The notes below the pieces were generated by a model. It was not told the origin of the DNA. It worked only from the letters and a program-made list of their open reading frames with translations, and did no database searches. From assembly GCA_022778585.1 (NCBI GenBank), contig JALFTI010000019.1, positions 1 through 64,000 on the forward strand: a stretch of 64,000 bases of DNA. Reading direction: 5' to 3'. This stretch comes from Pygmaiobacter massiliensis. GTDB taxonomy: Bacteria > Bacillota > Clostridia > Oscillospirales > Ruminococcaceae. The translations under genes were made by a program, and so were the position numbers. Below, in pieces: positions 25,914 to 34,880 of this stretch. Positions within the stretch are counted from its first letter, which is position 1; every line of letters begins with the position of its first letter.

Positions 25914-26131
25914 CAGATAGAGGCGCGGCCGACAAAAGTATGCCCTAATCCACCGGAAGACAACGGCGGGGCAGAAAGGGGAGGTCGCCGAGGGACGGTT
26001 TTGTTTGTCTTAACAAGTCGTTGCCGGGCATACGGATAAGATCCGTATGACTGTCGCGGATGCGGAGTGCTGTCGAAATGGTTTTGGTTTGCACCATACC
26101 GACGCTTTGCGCCGGTATGGTGATTTTTTTA
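25914..26131 (+). promoter_or_regulatory. Lysine riboswitch (L box) with terminator expression platform
   Basis: The leader has the lysine riboswitch landmarks in order: AGAGGCGCGG near 25918, an AGTA element, the core AAAGGGGAGGTCGCCGAG (25975-25992), ACTGTCGCGG (about 26050) and GGAGTGCT near 26064. It is followed by a terminator hairpin (CACCATACC with GGTATGGTG, 26092-26122) and TTTTTTT. In the known mechanism, lysine binding favours the terminator and turns off the downstream gene. A second GC-rich hairpin lies just before the ribosome binding site (about 26150-26173). The downstream gene is an NhaC-family transporter, so it is probably a lysine transporter. Confidence 0.88.
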
Positions 26132-26201
26132 CCTGCCGGTCTATTTTGCCGCGCTATCTCAAGGCGCGGTAAAAAACCGTGCAACAGGAAAAGGAGAAAC
26201 C

Positions 26202-27950
26202 ATGATGAAACAACACTTGCGGCGAACGATTTTTTTGCTGGCAACCATTCTATTGATGGCCGTATTGCTCTGTCCCACTGTTCTGGCAGAAGGACAAACA
26301 CCCGGCTCTAAGTTGATTGATTGCCCGGACTGTGCAGGTTCCGGTGCCTGCATGGTCTGCTATGGATTAGACGAAACATGTGAAAGCTGCGGAGGATTGA
26401 ATATCTGCGCAGTTTGTTCCGGCACAGGACAGGTAGAATCTCCCAGTCGGTTTTTCAATACCGGTTGGGCTTTGCTGCCCCCTGTTATTGCCATTGCACT
26501 GGCTTTGATCACGAAAGAGGTCTACTCTTCCCTGTTTATTGGTATTTTGGCCGGCGGGCTTCTTTACGCCAACTTTAATTTTGAAACCACCGTTCTGCAT
26601 GTATTCAGTGACGGTATCGTTTCGGTTCTTTCTGACAGCTATAATTTGGGCATTCTGGTCTTTTTGGTCATTCTGGGTGCACTGGTCTGCCTTATGAACA
26701 AGGCCGGCGGCTCGGCCGCATTTGGGCGCTGGGCACAGGTACATATTAAAAGCCGAGTAGGTGCACAGCTTGCCACTGTACTCTTAGGTTGTTTAATTTT
26801 TATTGATGACTATTTTAACTGCCTGGCAGTGGGTTCGGTTATGCGCCCCATTACGGACAAACACCATATTTCCCGGGCAAAACTTGCTTACTTAATCGAC
26901 TCCACTGCTGCACCGATCTGCATTATTGCCCCCATTTCTTCCTGGGCTGCTGCAGTTGCCGGCTTTGCCGAGGATGGCCAAGGGTTAAACCTGTTTATTC
27001 GCGCCATTCCTTATAACTTTTATGCGCTTTTGACCATTCTTACCATGGTGGTACTTTCGGTAAGCCAGCTGGATTTTGGCCCCATGCGCCAGTTTGAGTA
27101 CAATGCTATTCAGTCCGGCGATGTATTTTCGGGCAAAAACCCCTACGCGGAAACCCGGGAAACCGACGATAGTCGAGGCCGCGTACTGGACCTGGTAGCG
27201 CCTGTGGCTGTTTTGATTGTTTGCTGTGTGGTCGGCATGATTTATTCCGGCGGCTTTTTCTCTGGCACCGACTTCATTTCCGCCTTTTCCAATTCGGACG
27301 CTTCGGTAGGTTTGATGCTGGGTTCCGCTTTTGCGTTGCTGTTCAGCTTTGTATATTTTGCCGTTCGGCGCACCGTTAAATTTTCGGACATGATGAGCTG
27401 TATCCCGGAAGGCTTCAAAGCGATGGTACCTGCCATTTTGATTTTGACCTTTGCCTGGAGCCTTAAGGCCATGACCGACTCGCTGGGCGCGAAATATTTT
27501 GTGGCGGATTTTGTTTATGCCAACGCTAAAAGCCTACAGTTCTTCCTGCCTGCTATTGTATTTTTAATTGGCTGCCTGCTGGCCTTTGCCACCGGCACCA
27601 GCTGGGGTACTTTCGGCATTTTAATCCCCATTGTACAGGGCGTATTCCCCATGGACAACCCGCTTTCCATCATCTGCATTGCAGCTTGTATGGCTGGCGC
27701 TGTCTGCGGCGACCACTGCTCCCCCATCTCCGACACTACCATTATGGCTTCGGCAGGCGCACAGTGCGACCATGTAAACCATGTTTCCACTCAGCTTCCC
27801 TACGCCATATTGGTTGCGTCCGTTAGCTTTGTAAGCTATCTGATTGCTGGTTTTGTACAATCTGCCTGGGTCTGTCTGCCCATTGCATTGGCGCTGATGC
27901 TGGCAGTGCTGCTTTTGATTCGGATGAAAACTGGCCGCACAGGCGAATAA
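26202..27950 (+). CDS. NhaC-family transporter under lysine control (LysW-like), with Cys-rich N-terminal module
   Basis: The 582-residue protein has a signal-like N-terminus (1-29, ending TVLA), then a Cys-rich module with four CxxC pairs (Cys41/44, 50/53, 60/63, 69/72) spaced by Gly like a DnaJ zinc domain. The NhaC-type permease follows from about residue 85, with roughly 11-12 membrane helices; family segments include FIDDYFNCLAVGSVMRPITD and GDHCSPISDTTIMASAGAQC. Most NhaC proteins are Na+/H+ antiporters, but members behind L boxes were proposed by comparative genomics (Rodionov and colleagues) to be lysine transporters (LysW). ATG 26202 follows AAAAGGAG. The extra module would lie outside the membrane, and its role is unknown. 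Confidence 0.85.
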   Translation: MMKQHLRRTIFLLATILLMAVLLCPTVLAEGQTPGSKLIDCPDCAGSGACMVCYGLDETCESCGGLNICAVCSGTGQVESPSRFFNTGWALLPPVIAIALALITKEVYSSLFIGILAGGLLYANFNFETTVLHVFSDGIVSVLSDSYNLGILVFLVILGALVCLMNKAGGSAAFGRWAQVHIKSRVGAQLATVLLGCLIFIDDYFNCLAVGSVMRPITDKHHISRAKLAYLIDSTAAPICIIAPISSWAAAVAGFAEDGQGLNLFIRAIPYNFYALLTILTMVVLSVSQLDFGPMRQFEYNAIQSGDVFSGKNPYAETRETDDSRGRVLDLVAPVAVLIVCCVVGMIYSGGFFSGTDFISAFSNSDASVGLMLGSAFALLFSFVYFAVRRTVKFSDMMSCIPEGFKAMVPAILILTFAWSLKAMTDSLGAKYFVADFVYANAKSLQFFLPAIVFLIGCLLAFATGTSWGTFGILIPIVQGVFPMDNPLSIICIAACMAGAVCGDHCSPISDTTIMASAGAQCDHVNHVSTQLPYAILVASVSFVSYLIAGFVQSAWVCLPIALALMLAVLLLIRMKTGRTGE

Positions 27951-27958
27951 TTACTGCC

Positions 27959-27991
27959 AAAAAGGGCACCGCAACTGCGGTGCCCTTTTTT
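27959..27991. terminator. Bidirectional terminator between lysW-like gene and phoR
   Basis: A 15-bp stem AAAAAGGGCACCGCA and its complement with T-run. It serves the transporter gene (plus) and lies just after the phoR stop (minus). Confidence 0.9.
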
Positions 27992-27997
27992 AAGCTT

Positions 27998-29650
27998 TTA
28001 TTGGATTGCCGGAAACAAAACCGTAATGGTTGTTCCTTTACCCGGCACACTTTCCAGACGGATATCGGCATTGTGCAACCGAGCTGCATGTTTTACAATG
28101 GACAGTCCCAATCCGGTCCCGCCCGAAGCACGGGAGTGACTTTTATCCACCCGATAAAACCGTTCAAATACACGGCTTTGGTGCTGAGCCGGAATGCCAA
28201 TCCCCGTATCCTTCACCTGCAAAACGCTAGTATCCTTTTTCTTCCAGGTGGAAACCTCCACTTTACCGCCGGACTGATTGTAAATAATGGCGTTGTCGCA
28301 CAGGTTTGCTGCCAGTTCCCGCAATAAAGTAAGCGTTCCTTCTACCGGTGCACAGGTCAGCTTCTGTTCTATTGTTACCTTGTGTTCCTGTGCCTTCTGC
28401 TGCAAACTTTCCACTACATCCTTCGCCACCTCGGCAAGGTCCACCCGTTCTTTGGGCAACTGCTGGCCGGCAGCTTCATCCAGCTTGGAAAGTTCAATAA
28501 TATCCCCAATCAGTGCATTCATGCGGCTGCTTTCCGCTAAAATATTCTCATAAAAGCGGGGCTTGTCCTGCTCTTGCACCATACCATTTGCCAAAAGCTC
28601 GGCTGACCCGCTGATGGTCTGCAAGGGCGTTTTCAATTCATGGGAAACATTTGCGGAAAATTCACGCCGCATCTGCTCGGCCACGCACTCTTCGGTCACA
28701 TCCACAAGCAGCAGAATATTTCCCCCATGCAGCGCCGGGGAAAGAGATATTTCAATGACTCTGCCATCTTTATTCATCTGCACACGACAGGTTTCCTTGC
28801 GGCGCATTGCACCGGCCAATTTCAGGAAGCTTTCATTGCGGCAGGCCGCCAAAAGAGGTTCACCCAAGCATTCCTCTGTTTTGCAGTCCAGCATAGATGC
28901 CGCACTGTGGTTCATGCTTAAAATGTTCCCCGTTTTGGAAAGGACGATCAAACCTTCGGTCATATTCTCCATAATATTGGCCAGCTCATCCCGCATCTGC
29001 TGCATGGTCTGCATCTGGTTTTCCAGCTGGCGGTTTTGGTGGTCGATGCGCAAAAGCAAAGGAGTCAATTCGTCATAGGTTTCATTCTCCATCGGCTTTT
29101 CCACATCCAGCGTCTGCACCGGTTCCATCAGTTTTCTGGTTAAAGGACCCGCCAACAAAGCAGCCAAAGCAACCACCACCACAAAAATCCCCAATACATA
29201 GGGCACACAATTCAAAAGCTGCCCGTAAACGCTGCCAGTTGTTTGCGAAATGCGCAGCACACTGCCGTCAGACAGGCGCAGTGCATAATAATAGGTTTCT
29301 TGGCTTAGGGTATCCGAAAGACGGGTAGTCTCACCGGCCCCCGAAGTGAGCGCTGCTTTCACCTCTGGCCTGCCGGCATGGTTTTCTGTTGCGCCCGCGC
29401 TGTCGTATAGTACCGTTCCATCCTGCCCAATCCAGGTCAGCCGAAGCCCATTGGATTTGTTTTCCTCAAATGCTTTTGGGTCAACACTGCCCGCATTTAT
29501 TACCCCTGCCAGCATCGTGGCCGTTTCTCTAACAGTGCGGTGCAGCTGGCTGGTGGCGTTCAGCTGCAGTACCCAGAAAATGAGCAAACTTCCCACCAAA
29601 GCGCTTGCGGCCCCCAACAGGCAAAGCGCGCGGTTGATGCGTTTTTTCAT
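27998..29650 (-). CDS. phoR: Phosphate-regulon sensor histidine kinase PhoR-type
   Basis: The 550-residue membrane kinase has two membrane segments (about 9-29 and 150-172) flanking a 120-residue extracytoplasmic sensor, then a HAMP-like linker, a PAS domain (about 215-300), and DHp/CA domains. The H-box is FSANVSHELKTPLQ; the ATP-binding motifs are NLCDNAIIYN (N), VKDTGIGIP (G1), FERFYRVDKSHSR (F) and GGTGLGLSIVK (G2). It is the last gene of the pst-pho operon, 20 bp after the response regulator gene. The location makes phosphate limitation the likely signal. Confidence 0.9.
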   Translation of the reverse strand: MKKRINRALCLLGAASALVGSLLIFWVLQLNATSQLHRTVRETATMLAGVINAGSVDPKAFEENKSNGLRLTWIGQDGTVLYDSAGATENHAGRPEVKAALTSGAGETTRLSDTLSQETYYYALRLSDGSVLRISQTTGSVYGQLLNCVPYVLGIFVVVVALAALLAGPLTRKLMEPVQTLDVEKPMENETYDELTPLLLRIDHQNRQLENQMQTMQQMRDELANIMENMTEGLIVLSKTGNILSMNHSAASMLDCKTEECLGEPLLAACRNESFLKLAGAMRRKETCRVQMNKDGRVIEISLSPALHGGNILLLVDVTEECVAEQMRREFSANVSHELKTPLQTISGSAELLANGMVQEQDKPRFYENILAESSRMNALIGDIIELSKLDEAAGQQLPKERVDLAEVAKDVVESLQQKAQEHKVTIEQKLTCAPVEGTLTLLRELAANLCDNAIIYNQSGGKVEVSTWKKKDTSVLQVKDTGIGIPAQHQSRVFERFYRVDKSHSRASGGTGLGLSIVKHAARLHNADIRLESVPGKGTTITVLFPAIQ

Positions 29651-29669
29651 GGCTCTGCTCCTTCTGCAC

Positions 29670-30332
29670 TCATTCCTTCAGCCGATAACCTACGCCTCTG
29701 ACCGTTTCCACACGGGCACCAGTAGCCCCAAGTTTTTGGCGCAAAGTACGCAGATGCACATCAATGGTTCTGGTTTCGCCGTCAAAGTCATAGCCCCAAA
29801 CTTCGGAAAGCAAAGCATCTCTTGTGAACACCCGGCCGGGGTGACTTGCCAAAAGGCGAAGCAGCTCAAACTCTTTTCGGGTCAAGGTGACCTCTCGTCC
29901 ATCAGCAAATATCTGGTGGCGGCCGGTATCAATTACAAGGTCGCCGCTGCGCAGCACATCCTGCGGCGGTGCAGCGCGGCGTAAAAGCGCCCGCACCCGG
30001 CTAATCAGCTCCATCATGCCAAAAGGCTTTACAATGTAATCATCTGCCCCCTGGTCCAGGCCATTCACCTTGTCGTACTCTGTCCCTTTTGCAGTAGCCA
30101 ATATAACCGGCAGGCTGCAGGTTGCTGTTTCGGCCCGCAATTTGCGCAGAATTTCAATTCCATCTTCTCCCGGCAGCATAACATCCAACAGCACCAGCTG
30201 AGGTGTTTGGCTGGCCAAGGCTTCAAAAAAAGACGCCCCGTCCGAAAAGCCCTGCGCTTCGTATCCGGCAGTTTTTAAAGTGTAAACCTCCAGCTCCCGG
30301 ATGGCATTATCGTCCTCTACACAAAAAATCAA
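29670..30332 (-). CDS. phoB: PhoB/PhoP-type response regulator
   Basis: The 220-residue OmpR-family regulator has a receiver with acidic pocket CVEDD, phospho-acceptor Asp50 in LVLLDVMLPGEDG, Thr/Ala switch region ILATAKG and Lys in DDYIVKPFG. The C-terminal winged helix includes LTRKEFELLRLLASHPGRVF and TIDVHLRTLRQKLG. Its cognate kinase is encoded directly downstream. It most likely binds the TTTTAC repeats upstream of pstS. It follows phoU by 31 bp in the same transcript. Confidence 0.92.
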   Translation of the reverse strand: MIFCVEDDNAIRELEVYTLKTAGYEAQGFSDGASFFEALASQTPQLVLLDVMLPGEDGIEILRKLRAETATCSLPVILATAKGTEYDKVNGLDQGADDYIVKPFGMMELISRVRALLRRAAPPQDVLRSGDLVIDTGRHQIFADGREVTLTRKEFELLRLLASHPGRVFTRDALLSEVWGYDFDGETRTIDVHLRTLRQKLGATGARVETVRGVGYRLKE

Positions 30333-30363
30333 ATCAATCGGCTCCTTTCTGTCCGCAGCGCAC

Positions 30364-31011
30364 TCATTTTTCCGACTGGTGCTGCCCGGTCAGCCCAAAC
30401 TGCACCCACTGGGCAATATTGGTAGCGTGGTCGCCTATCCTCTCAAAGTATTTTGCAATCATTAAAAGGTCAATGGCCTCCTGTGCCTGCGCCGCATCCT
30501 GCATAATCAAGTCCGGCAGGCCAGCCTTCAGCTCACAGAACATTTGGTCCACCTGGTCATCGCTGCGCACCACCTGGCAGGCCAAATCCAGATCTTTTTT
30601 TACGAAAGCATCGATACTTTCCGTAACCATTTTGATGGTAGCCCGGGCCATGGTGCCGATATGTACGGCCTGGGCCCCTTTTGTAAGATTCGCCGCGCTG
30701 ATAATATCAGCAATATCCGCTGCCTGGTCCCCTATTCTTTCCATATCGGTAATCATCTTCAAAGCTGCGGAAATCTGGCGCAGGTCCCGCGCTACCGGCT
30801 GCTGCTGCAAAAGCAATTTCAGGCACAGGCTTTCAATATCCCGTTCCTTCTGGTCAATCTCGGCATCGGCCGCATGAACCTGATTTACCAGGGAAATGTC
30901 GCCTTCCAGCAAAGCTTTCGCCGCCGTGGCAATTGCCGTTTCGCACAAGGCTCCCATGGCAATCAATTCCGTATTCAGCATTGCAAGCTGTTCATCAAAT
31001 CTATTACGCAT
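30364..31011 (-). CDS. phoU: Phosphate signalling protein PhoU
   Basis: The 215-residue all-helical protein consists of two similar three-helix bundles. Each carries the PhoU metal-binding motif: ALKMITDMERIGDQAADIAD in the first and AKYFERIGDHATNIAQW in the second. PhoU links the Pst transporter to PhoR and keeps the regulon off when phosphate is plentiful. Its ATG overlaps the pstB stop (TAATG), so translation is coupled. Confidence 0.95.
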   Translation of the reverse strand: MRNRFDEQLAMLNTELIAMGALCETAIATAAKALLEGDISLVNQVHAADAEIDQKERDIESLCLKLLLQQQPVARDLRQISAALKMITDMERIGDQAADIADIISAANLTKGAQAVHIGTMARATIKMVTESIDAFVKKDLDLACQVVRSDDQVDQMFCELKAGLPDLIMQDAAQAQEAIDLLMIAKYFERIGDHATNIAQWVQFGLTGQHQSEK

Positions 31012-31760
31012 TAGCCAAACCTCCCGGTGATATAATCTTCGGTGCGTTTATCCTTGGGCATGCTGAACAGCTGTTCGGTCACACCGGACTCCACCACCTC
31101 GCCCAGCAGAAAAAAGACCGTTTGATCAGATATGCGTACAGCCTGCTGCATATTGTGGGTTACCATGATAATAGTATAATCTTTCTTCAGCTGTGCAGCA
31201 AGGTCTTCAATCTTCGAGGTAGAGATGGGGTCCAGCGCACTGGTGGGCTCATCCATCAGCAAAACTTCCGGTTTAACCGCCAGTGCCCGGGCAATACACA
31301 GCCGCTGCTGCTGGCCGCCGGAGAGGCCCAGTGCACTTTTGTGCAAGCGGTCCTTAACTTCGTCCCAAATGGCCGCATCCCGCAGGCTTTTTTCCACAAT
31401 TTCATCCAGCTGAATGCGCTTTTTAATACCGTGGGTGCGCGGTCCAAACGCAATGTTATCGTAAACACTCATCGGGAAGGGGTTGGGTTTTTGGAACACC
31501 ATACCTACCCGGCGGCGCAAAAGCCCAGGGTCCATTTTGCGGTAAATATCCAGGTCGTCCAATAGGACCTTGCCTTCGATCCGGCAGCCTTCCACCAGGT
31601 CGTTCATGCGGTTAAGGGTTTTTAATAAGGTTGATTTGCCGCAGCCCGAAGGGCCAATAAAAGCCGTAATGCCGCCGGCGGGAATCTTCAGGTTCACCGA
31701 CTTCAATGCATGGAAGTCACTGTACCATAAATCCAAATTTTCAATGGTAAACTTATCCAT
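31011..31760 (-). CDS. pstB: Phosphate ABC transporter ATP-binding protein PstB
   Basis: The 249-residue ABC ATPase powers high-affinity phosphate import. Walker A is [19 protein letters not shown], the signature is [15 protein letters not shown] and Walker B is [13 protein letters not shown], with the H-loop in VTHNMQQA. The segment [20 protein letters not shown] is the PstB-specific Q-loop region. It overlaps pstA upstream and phoU downstream by TAATG junctions. Confidence 0.96.
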   Translation of the reverse strand: MDKFTIENLDLWYSDFHALKSVNLKIPAGGITAFIGPSGCGKSTLLKTLNRMNDLVEGCRIEGKVLLDDLDIYRKMDPGLLRRRVGMVFQKPNPFPMSVYDNIAFGPRTHGIKKRIQLDEIVEKSLRDAAIWDEVKDRLHKSALGLSGGQQQRLCIARALAVKPEVLLMDEPTSALDPISTSKIEDLAAQLKKDYTIIMVTHNMQQAVRISDQTVFFLLGEVVESGVTEQLFSMPKDKRTEDYITGRFG

Positions 31761-32632
31761 TACTCTGTTCCTTTCGCAAGTTTTTTGGCTACAAAAGCGC
31801 TGAGTGCATTGATACCGGCAACCACCACCAAAAGCACCACTGCGGTACCGTAAGCTTCGTTGATATGCAGTCCCTCACTGGACAGTACATACATATGTAC
31901 CGCCAATGTGCGGCCCGAACGCATCAGGCTTTTGGGAATCTCCGCCACCGTACCGGCTGTATAGATAAGCGCGGCAGTTTCGCCCACTACGCGGCCAATT
32001 GCCAAAATGACACCACTTAAAATTCCCGGCATAGCTGCGGGCAATACAATGCGCCAGACGGTGCGCAGACGGCCTGCACCCAAACCAAAGCTGCCTTCCC
32101 GGTAACTGTCTGGCACCGAGCGAAGCGCCTCTTCCGTTGTTCGGATAATCAGCGGCAGAATCATGATAGCAACGGTAAAACCGCCCGCCATCATACTGTA
32201 TTTCCATTTGAGTGCCGTGACAAAAAACAACATGCCAAACAGGCCGTAAACAATACTTGGAATACCGGACAAGGTTTCAGCCATCAGCCGAACCACCTTG
32301 ACTAGGCGGCTGCCCCTGCGAGCATATTCCACCAACCAAATGGCCGCGCCAACCCCAAGCGGCACAGCAATAACAAGGGCCAATGCCGTCATAATCAATG
32401 TATTGACCATAGCAGGCATCAGAGAAACATTCTCGGAAGTATATTCCCAGGCAAACAGAGAAGGTTGCAGGTTGGGCACACCTTTTATTAAAATATAGCC
32501 GATGAGAAAAGCCAGCACACTAAGAGTGATGATACAAGCCAGAAGACACACCAGACGCAAAGCAAGAGAAGCCGGCGAACGCTTATAAATAGCCCACCGC
32601 TGAGCGCGGCGCAATTTTTTGTCATGATTCAC
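31760..32632 (-). CDS. pstA: Phosphate ABC transporter permease PstA
   Basis: The 290-residue permease has six predicted membrane helices and the binding-protein-dependent transport signature at [20 protein letters not shown], the loop that contacts PstB. With PstC it forms the phosphate channel. It overlaps pstC by 4 bp (ATGA) and pstB by one base. The N-terminus is basic and cytoplasmic ([18 protein letters not shown]). Confidence 0.95.
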   Translation of the reverse strand: MNHDKKLRRAQRWAIYKRSPASLALRLVCLLACIITLSVLAFLIGYILIKGVPNLQPSLFAWEYTSENVSLMPAMVNTLIMTALALVIAVPLGVGAAIWLVEYARRGSRLVKVVRLMAETLSGIPSIVYGLFGMLFFVTALKWKYSMMAGGFTVAIMILPLIIRTTEEALRSVPDSYREGSFGLGAGRLRTVWRIVLPAAMPGILSGVILAIGRVVGETAALIYTAGTVAEIPKSLMRSGRTLAVHMYVLSSEGLHINEAYGTAVVLLVVVAGINALSAFVAKKLAKGTE

Positions 32633-33501
32633 CGTTCACCCCTCCGTTTCAAAGCCGAAAAGCACAGGTTAATCATCAAGACCAGCACAAACAGGACCAC
32701 TGCCGTAGCAATTAAGGCTTCCCGGTGCAGATCGGCGGCATAGCCCATTTCCATAACAATGTTGGTGGTCAGTGTACGGACCCCTTTCAGCAGTCCTTGC
32801 GGCATCCAGGTCTGATTACCTGCCACCATAATAACCGCCATTGTCTCGCCCACCGCACGGCCTACGCCCAGCACTACTGCAGCTAAAATACCGCTTTTGG
32901 CCGCTGGCAGCACCGCGCCAAAAACACTGCGCTCTTCGGTAGCACCCAGCGCCAGTGCCCCTTCGTAATAGCTTTCCGGTACCGCCAAAATAGACGCCTG
33001 CGCCACGCTGATAATAGTGGGTAAGATCATCATGCCTAAAAGCAGGCTTGCTGTCAGCATGGTACTTCCGTTTTTAACGCCGAAAACCAATCGTACGGCC
33101 GGCACCAGTACTACAATTCCAAAAAAACCGTACACCACTGAAGGAATGCCTGCCAGCAGATCCACAGCCGGGTTGATTTTACTTGCCAGTTTTTTGGGGC
33201 AAAACCGCGCCAGGTACACCGCGCATAACAGCCCAACCGGCACGCCTACCACCAAAGCACCCGCGGTGACATAAATGCTGCCCAATATCATGGGCAGAAT
33301 GCCGAACAGATTATTGCCAGGCTTCCAGGTACGGCCAAGCAAAAATTTAAGCGGGCCTATCTCGGCAATAGCAGGCAAGCCGTTCGCAAACAAGAACAGG
33401 CAGATCAATACAACTGCCAGGATACTGGTACAGGCTGCCAGCAGGAATACCCCATGCATAACCAGCTCCCAGATTTTTCTCAGTGCGATCTTTTCGTTCA
33501 T
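32629..33501 (-). CDS. pstC: Phosphate ABC transporter permease PstC
   Basis: The 290-residue permease has six membrane helices with the PstC pattern: the extracytoplasmic segment FLLGRTWKPGNNLFGILPMI and the cytoplasmic coupling loop ILAVPESYYEGALALGATEE. ATG 33501 has AAAGGA 9 nt upstream. The longer frame to 33534 lacks a site. It is separated from pstS by about 200 bp that contain a hairpin terminator, so the permease genes are probably expressed at a lower level than pstS. Confidence 0.94.
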   Translation of the reverse strand: MNEKIALRKIWELVMHGVFLLAACTSILAVVLICLFLFANGLPAIAEIGPLKFLLGRTWKPGNNLFGILPMILGSIYVTAGALVVGVPVGLLCAVYLARFCPKKLASKINPAVDLLAGIPSVVYGFFGIVVLVPAVRLVFGVKNGSTMLTASLLLGMMILPTIISVAQASILAVPESYYEGALALGATEERSVFGAVLPAAKSGILAAVVLGVGRAVGETMAVIMVAGNQTWMPQGLLKGVRTLTTNIVMEMGYAADLHREALIATAVVLFVLVLMINLCFSALKRRGER

Positions 33502-33622
33502 CCTCTTTGTTCCTTTCCTTTCTAAACAGGACAAAATTTTTTCGCCTCCATCAGTATAAAAAAAGGCAGGGCAAATCCATTATCCCTGTTTTGTAAAATT
33601 TATGTAAAATCTGCACAAATGC

Positions 33623-33655
33623 AAAAGGCCGCCGGCAATGCCGGCGGCCTTTTTT
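33623..33655 (-). terminator. Intercistronic hairpin between pstS and pstC
   Basis: A stem of at least 14 bp (AAAAGGCCGCCGGC with its complement) and a 3-nt loop. On the minus strand it is followed by TTTTGC, a short T-run, so readthrough into pstC is expected. This would make pstS mRNA more abundant than the rest. Confidence 0.7.
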
Positions 33656-33703
33656 AGGGGAAAAACGCAAACTGCGAGGTGCATTTTTAAGCGAATCGGT
33701 TAA

Positions 33704-34645
33704 TTAGTCGAGAACCTCTTCCCAGGTAGTGGTCTCGCCCGTGTAAATGGACAGCACCTGAGCGCTGGTCAAATCATCCACAGTGGCTTCGTTGTTGACA
33801 ATCACCGCAATACCGTCCATGGCGATGGTGGTACCGGTCAGGCCCGCTTCCACTTCGCTGTCCTTCAGTTCACGGGAAGCCATGCCAATGTCACACACAC
33901 CATCAATGGCGCTCTGCATGCCGGTGGTGGAATCGCTCTGCTGTACTTCAATGGTGGCATTGGGGTTCAAGGCCAGGTAGGCTTCCTTCAGCTTTTCCAT
34001 AACCGGGGTAACGCTGGAAGAGCCCGCAACCACCACATTGCCGGAAGGCTGAGTGCTTTCAAAAGCGGTTACATCATCCAGGGGAATGTAGCCATTCTCC
34101 TCGATAACTGCCTGGCCATCGCTGCTGAGGATAAAGTTAATGAAGTCCTGAGCCACTTCGCTCACATCGCCATTGGTGGCAATATTGAACGGACGGGAAA
34201 TTTTATAATCGCCGCTCTTGATATTCTCCACAGTGGCTTCAACCCCATCAATCTTCACCGCTTTTACGGTATCGTTCAGGCTGCCCAGAGAAATGTAGCC
34301 AATTGCAGAAGGATCGCCCGACACCGTGGTCATCATAACAGCGGTGCTGTTGGTAACATTGGCCGCCTCGGTGGTCATATCCTCTTTTTCACCTTCGGCG
34401 TTCTCCTGTTCAATGCCAAACAGCTCAATAAATGCACCGCGGGTGCCGCTGCCCGGCTCGCGGCTCACAATGGTAATTTCGCCGCTCATGCCGCCTTCCG
34501 AAGCAGTGCTCGCCGCCTCAGAAGCAGTGGAAGTACCAGTGGAAGCAGTAGAGTCGTTGGCAGCAGAAGAACTATCACTGCCGCAGCCAGTAAACAGTGC
34601 GGCACACAGGCTGAGTGCCAGCAGAATGGAACCCATTTTTTTCAT
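33704..34645 (-). CDS. pstS: Phosphate-binding lipoprotein PstS with permuted domain order
   Basis: The 313-residue lipoprotein (lipid Cys21 in ALFTGC, then a Ser/Thr/Ala linker 22-54) is the phosphate receptor of the Pst system. The order is unusual. The half with ITIVSREPGSGTRGAF (57-72) and IGYISLGSLNDTVKA comes first. The half with VVVAGSSSVTPVMEK (204-218), QQSDSTTGM (235-243) and CDIGMASRELK comes second, ending at YTGETTTWEE. In canonical PstS the GSSSVTP half is N-terminal and the RxxGSGT half C-terminal. Both phosphate-binding loops are complete, so the protein should work. From memory, other gut clostridia have this order too. ATG 34645 is 11 nt from GAAGGAG. It heads the pst-pho operon behind a candidate Pho box. 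Confidence 0.93.
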   Translation of the reverse strand: MKKMGSILLALSLCAALFTGCGSDSSSAANDSTASTGTSTASEAASTASEGGMSGEITIVSREPGSGTRGAFIELFGIEQENAEGEKEDMTTEAANVTNSTAVMMTTVSGDPSAIGYISLGSLNDTVKAVKIDGVEATVENIKSGDYKISRPFNIATNGDVSEVAQDFINFILSSDGQAVIEENGYIPLDDVTAFESTQPSGNVVVAGSSSVTPVMEKLKEAYLALNPNATIEVQQSDSTTGMQSAIDGVCDIGMASRELKDSEVEAGLTGTTIAMDGIAVIVNNEATVDDLTSAQVLSIYTGETTTWEEVLD

Positions 34646-34744
34646 AGCGTTTTTTGCTCCTTCTTTTCTTTCAAATATTCTGGGTCTGCAACGCTTTGAG
34701 CCTTTCTCAAATCCGTTGTGCAAGATTTATTCTACTGGAAGACT

Positions 34745-34784
34745 GTAAAATCCAAAACGCCTGCGAAGTAAAATTCATGTAAAA
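34745..34784 (-). promoter_or_regulatory. Candidate Pho box and promoter of pstS
   Basis: On the minus strand TTTTAC occurs at 34784-34779, 34773-34768 (11-bp period) and 34750-34745, followed 10 nt later by TAGAAT as a -10. PhoB/PhoP boxes are direct repeats with an 11-bp period placed where a -35 would be, and no TTGACA is present. Confidence 0.55.
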
Positions 34785-34838
34785 ATCCAAACGCTGCATT
34801 GGTTTCGTGTGCAACGCTTTTATCATTAAAAAGTTCCA

Positions 34839-34880
34839 TAAAACGAAGCCGACGAACGACAAATTCGCCGGCTTCGTTTT
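34839..34880 (-). terminator. Terminator after the spoVM-like gene
   Basis: Arms AACGAAGCCGACGAA and TTCGCCGGCTTCGTT with one mismatch. On the minus strand it follows the TAA of the spoVM-like gene at once and ends in CGTTTTATGG. Confidence 0.75.
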
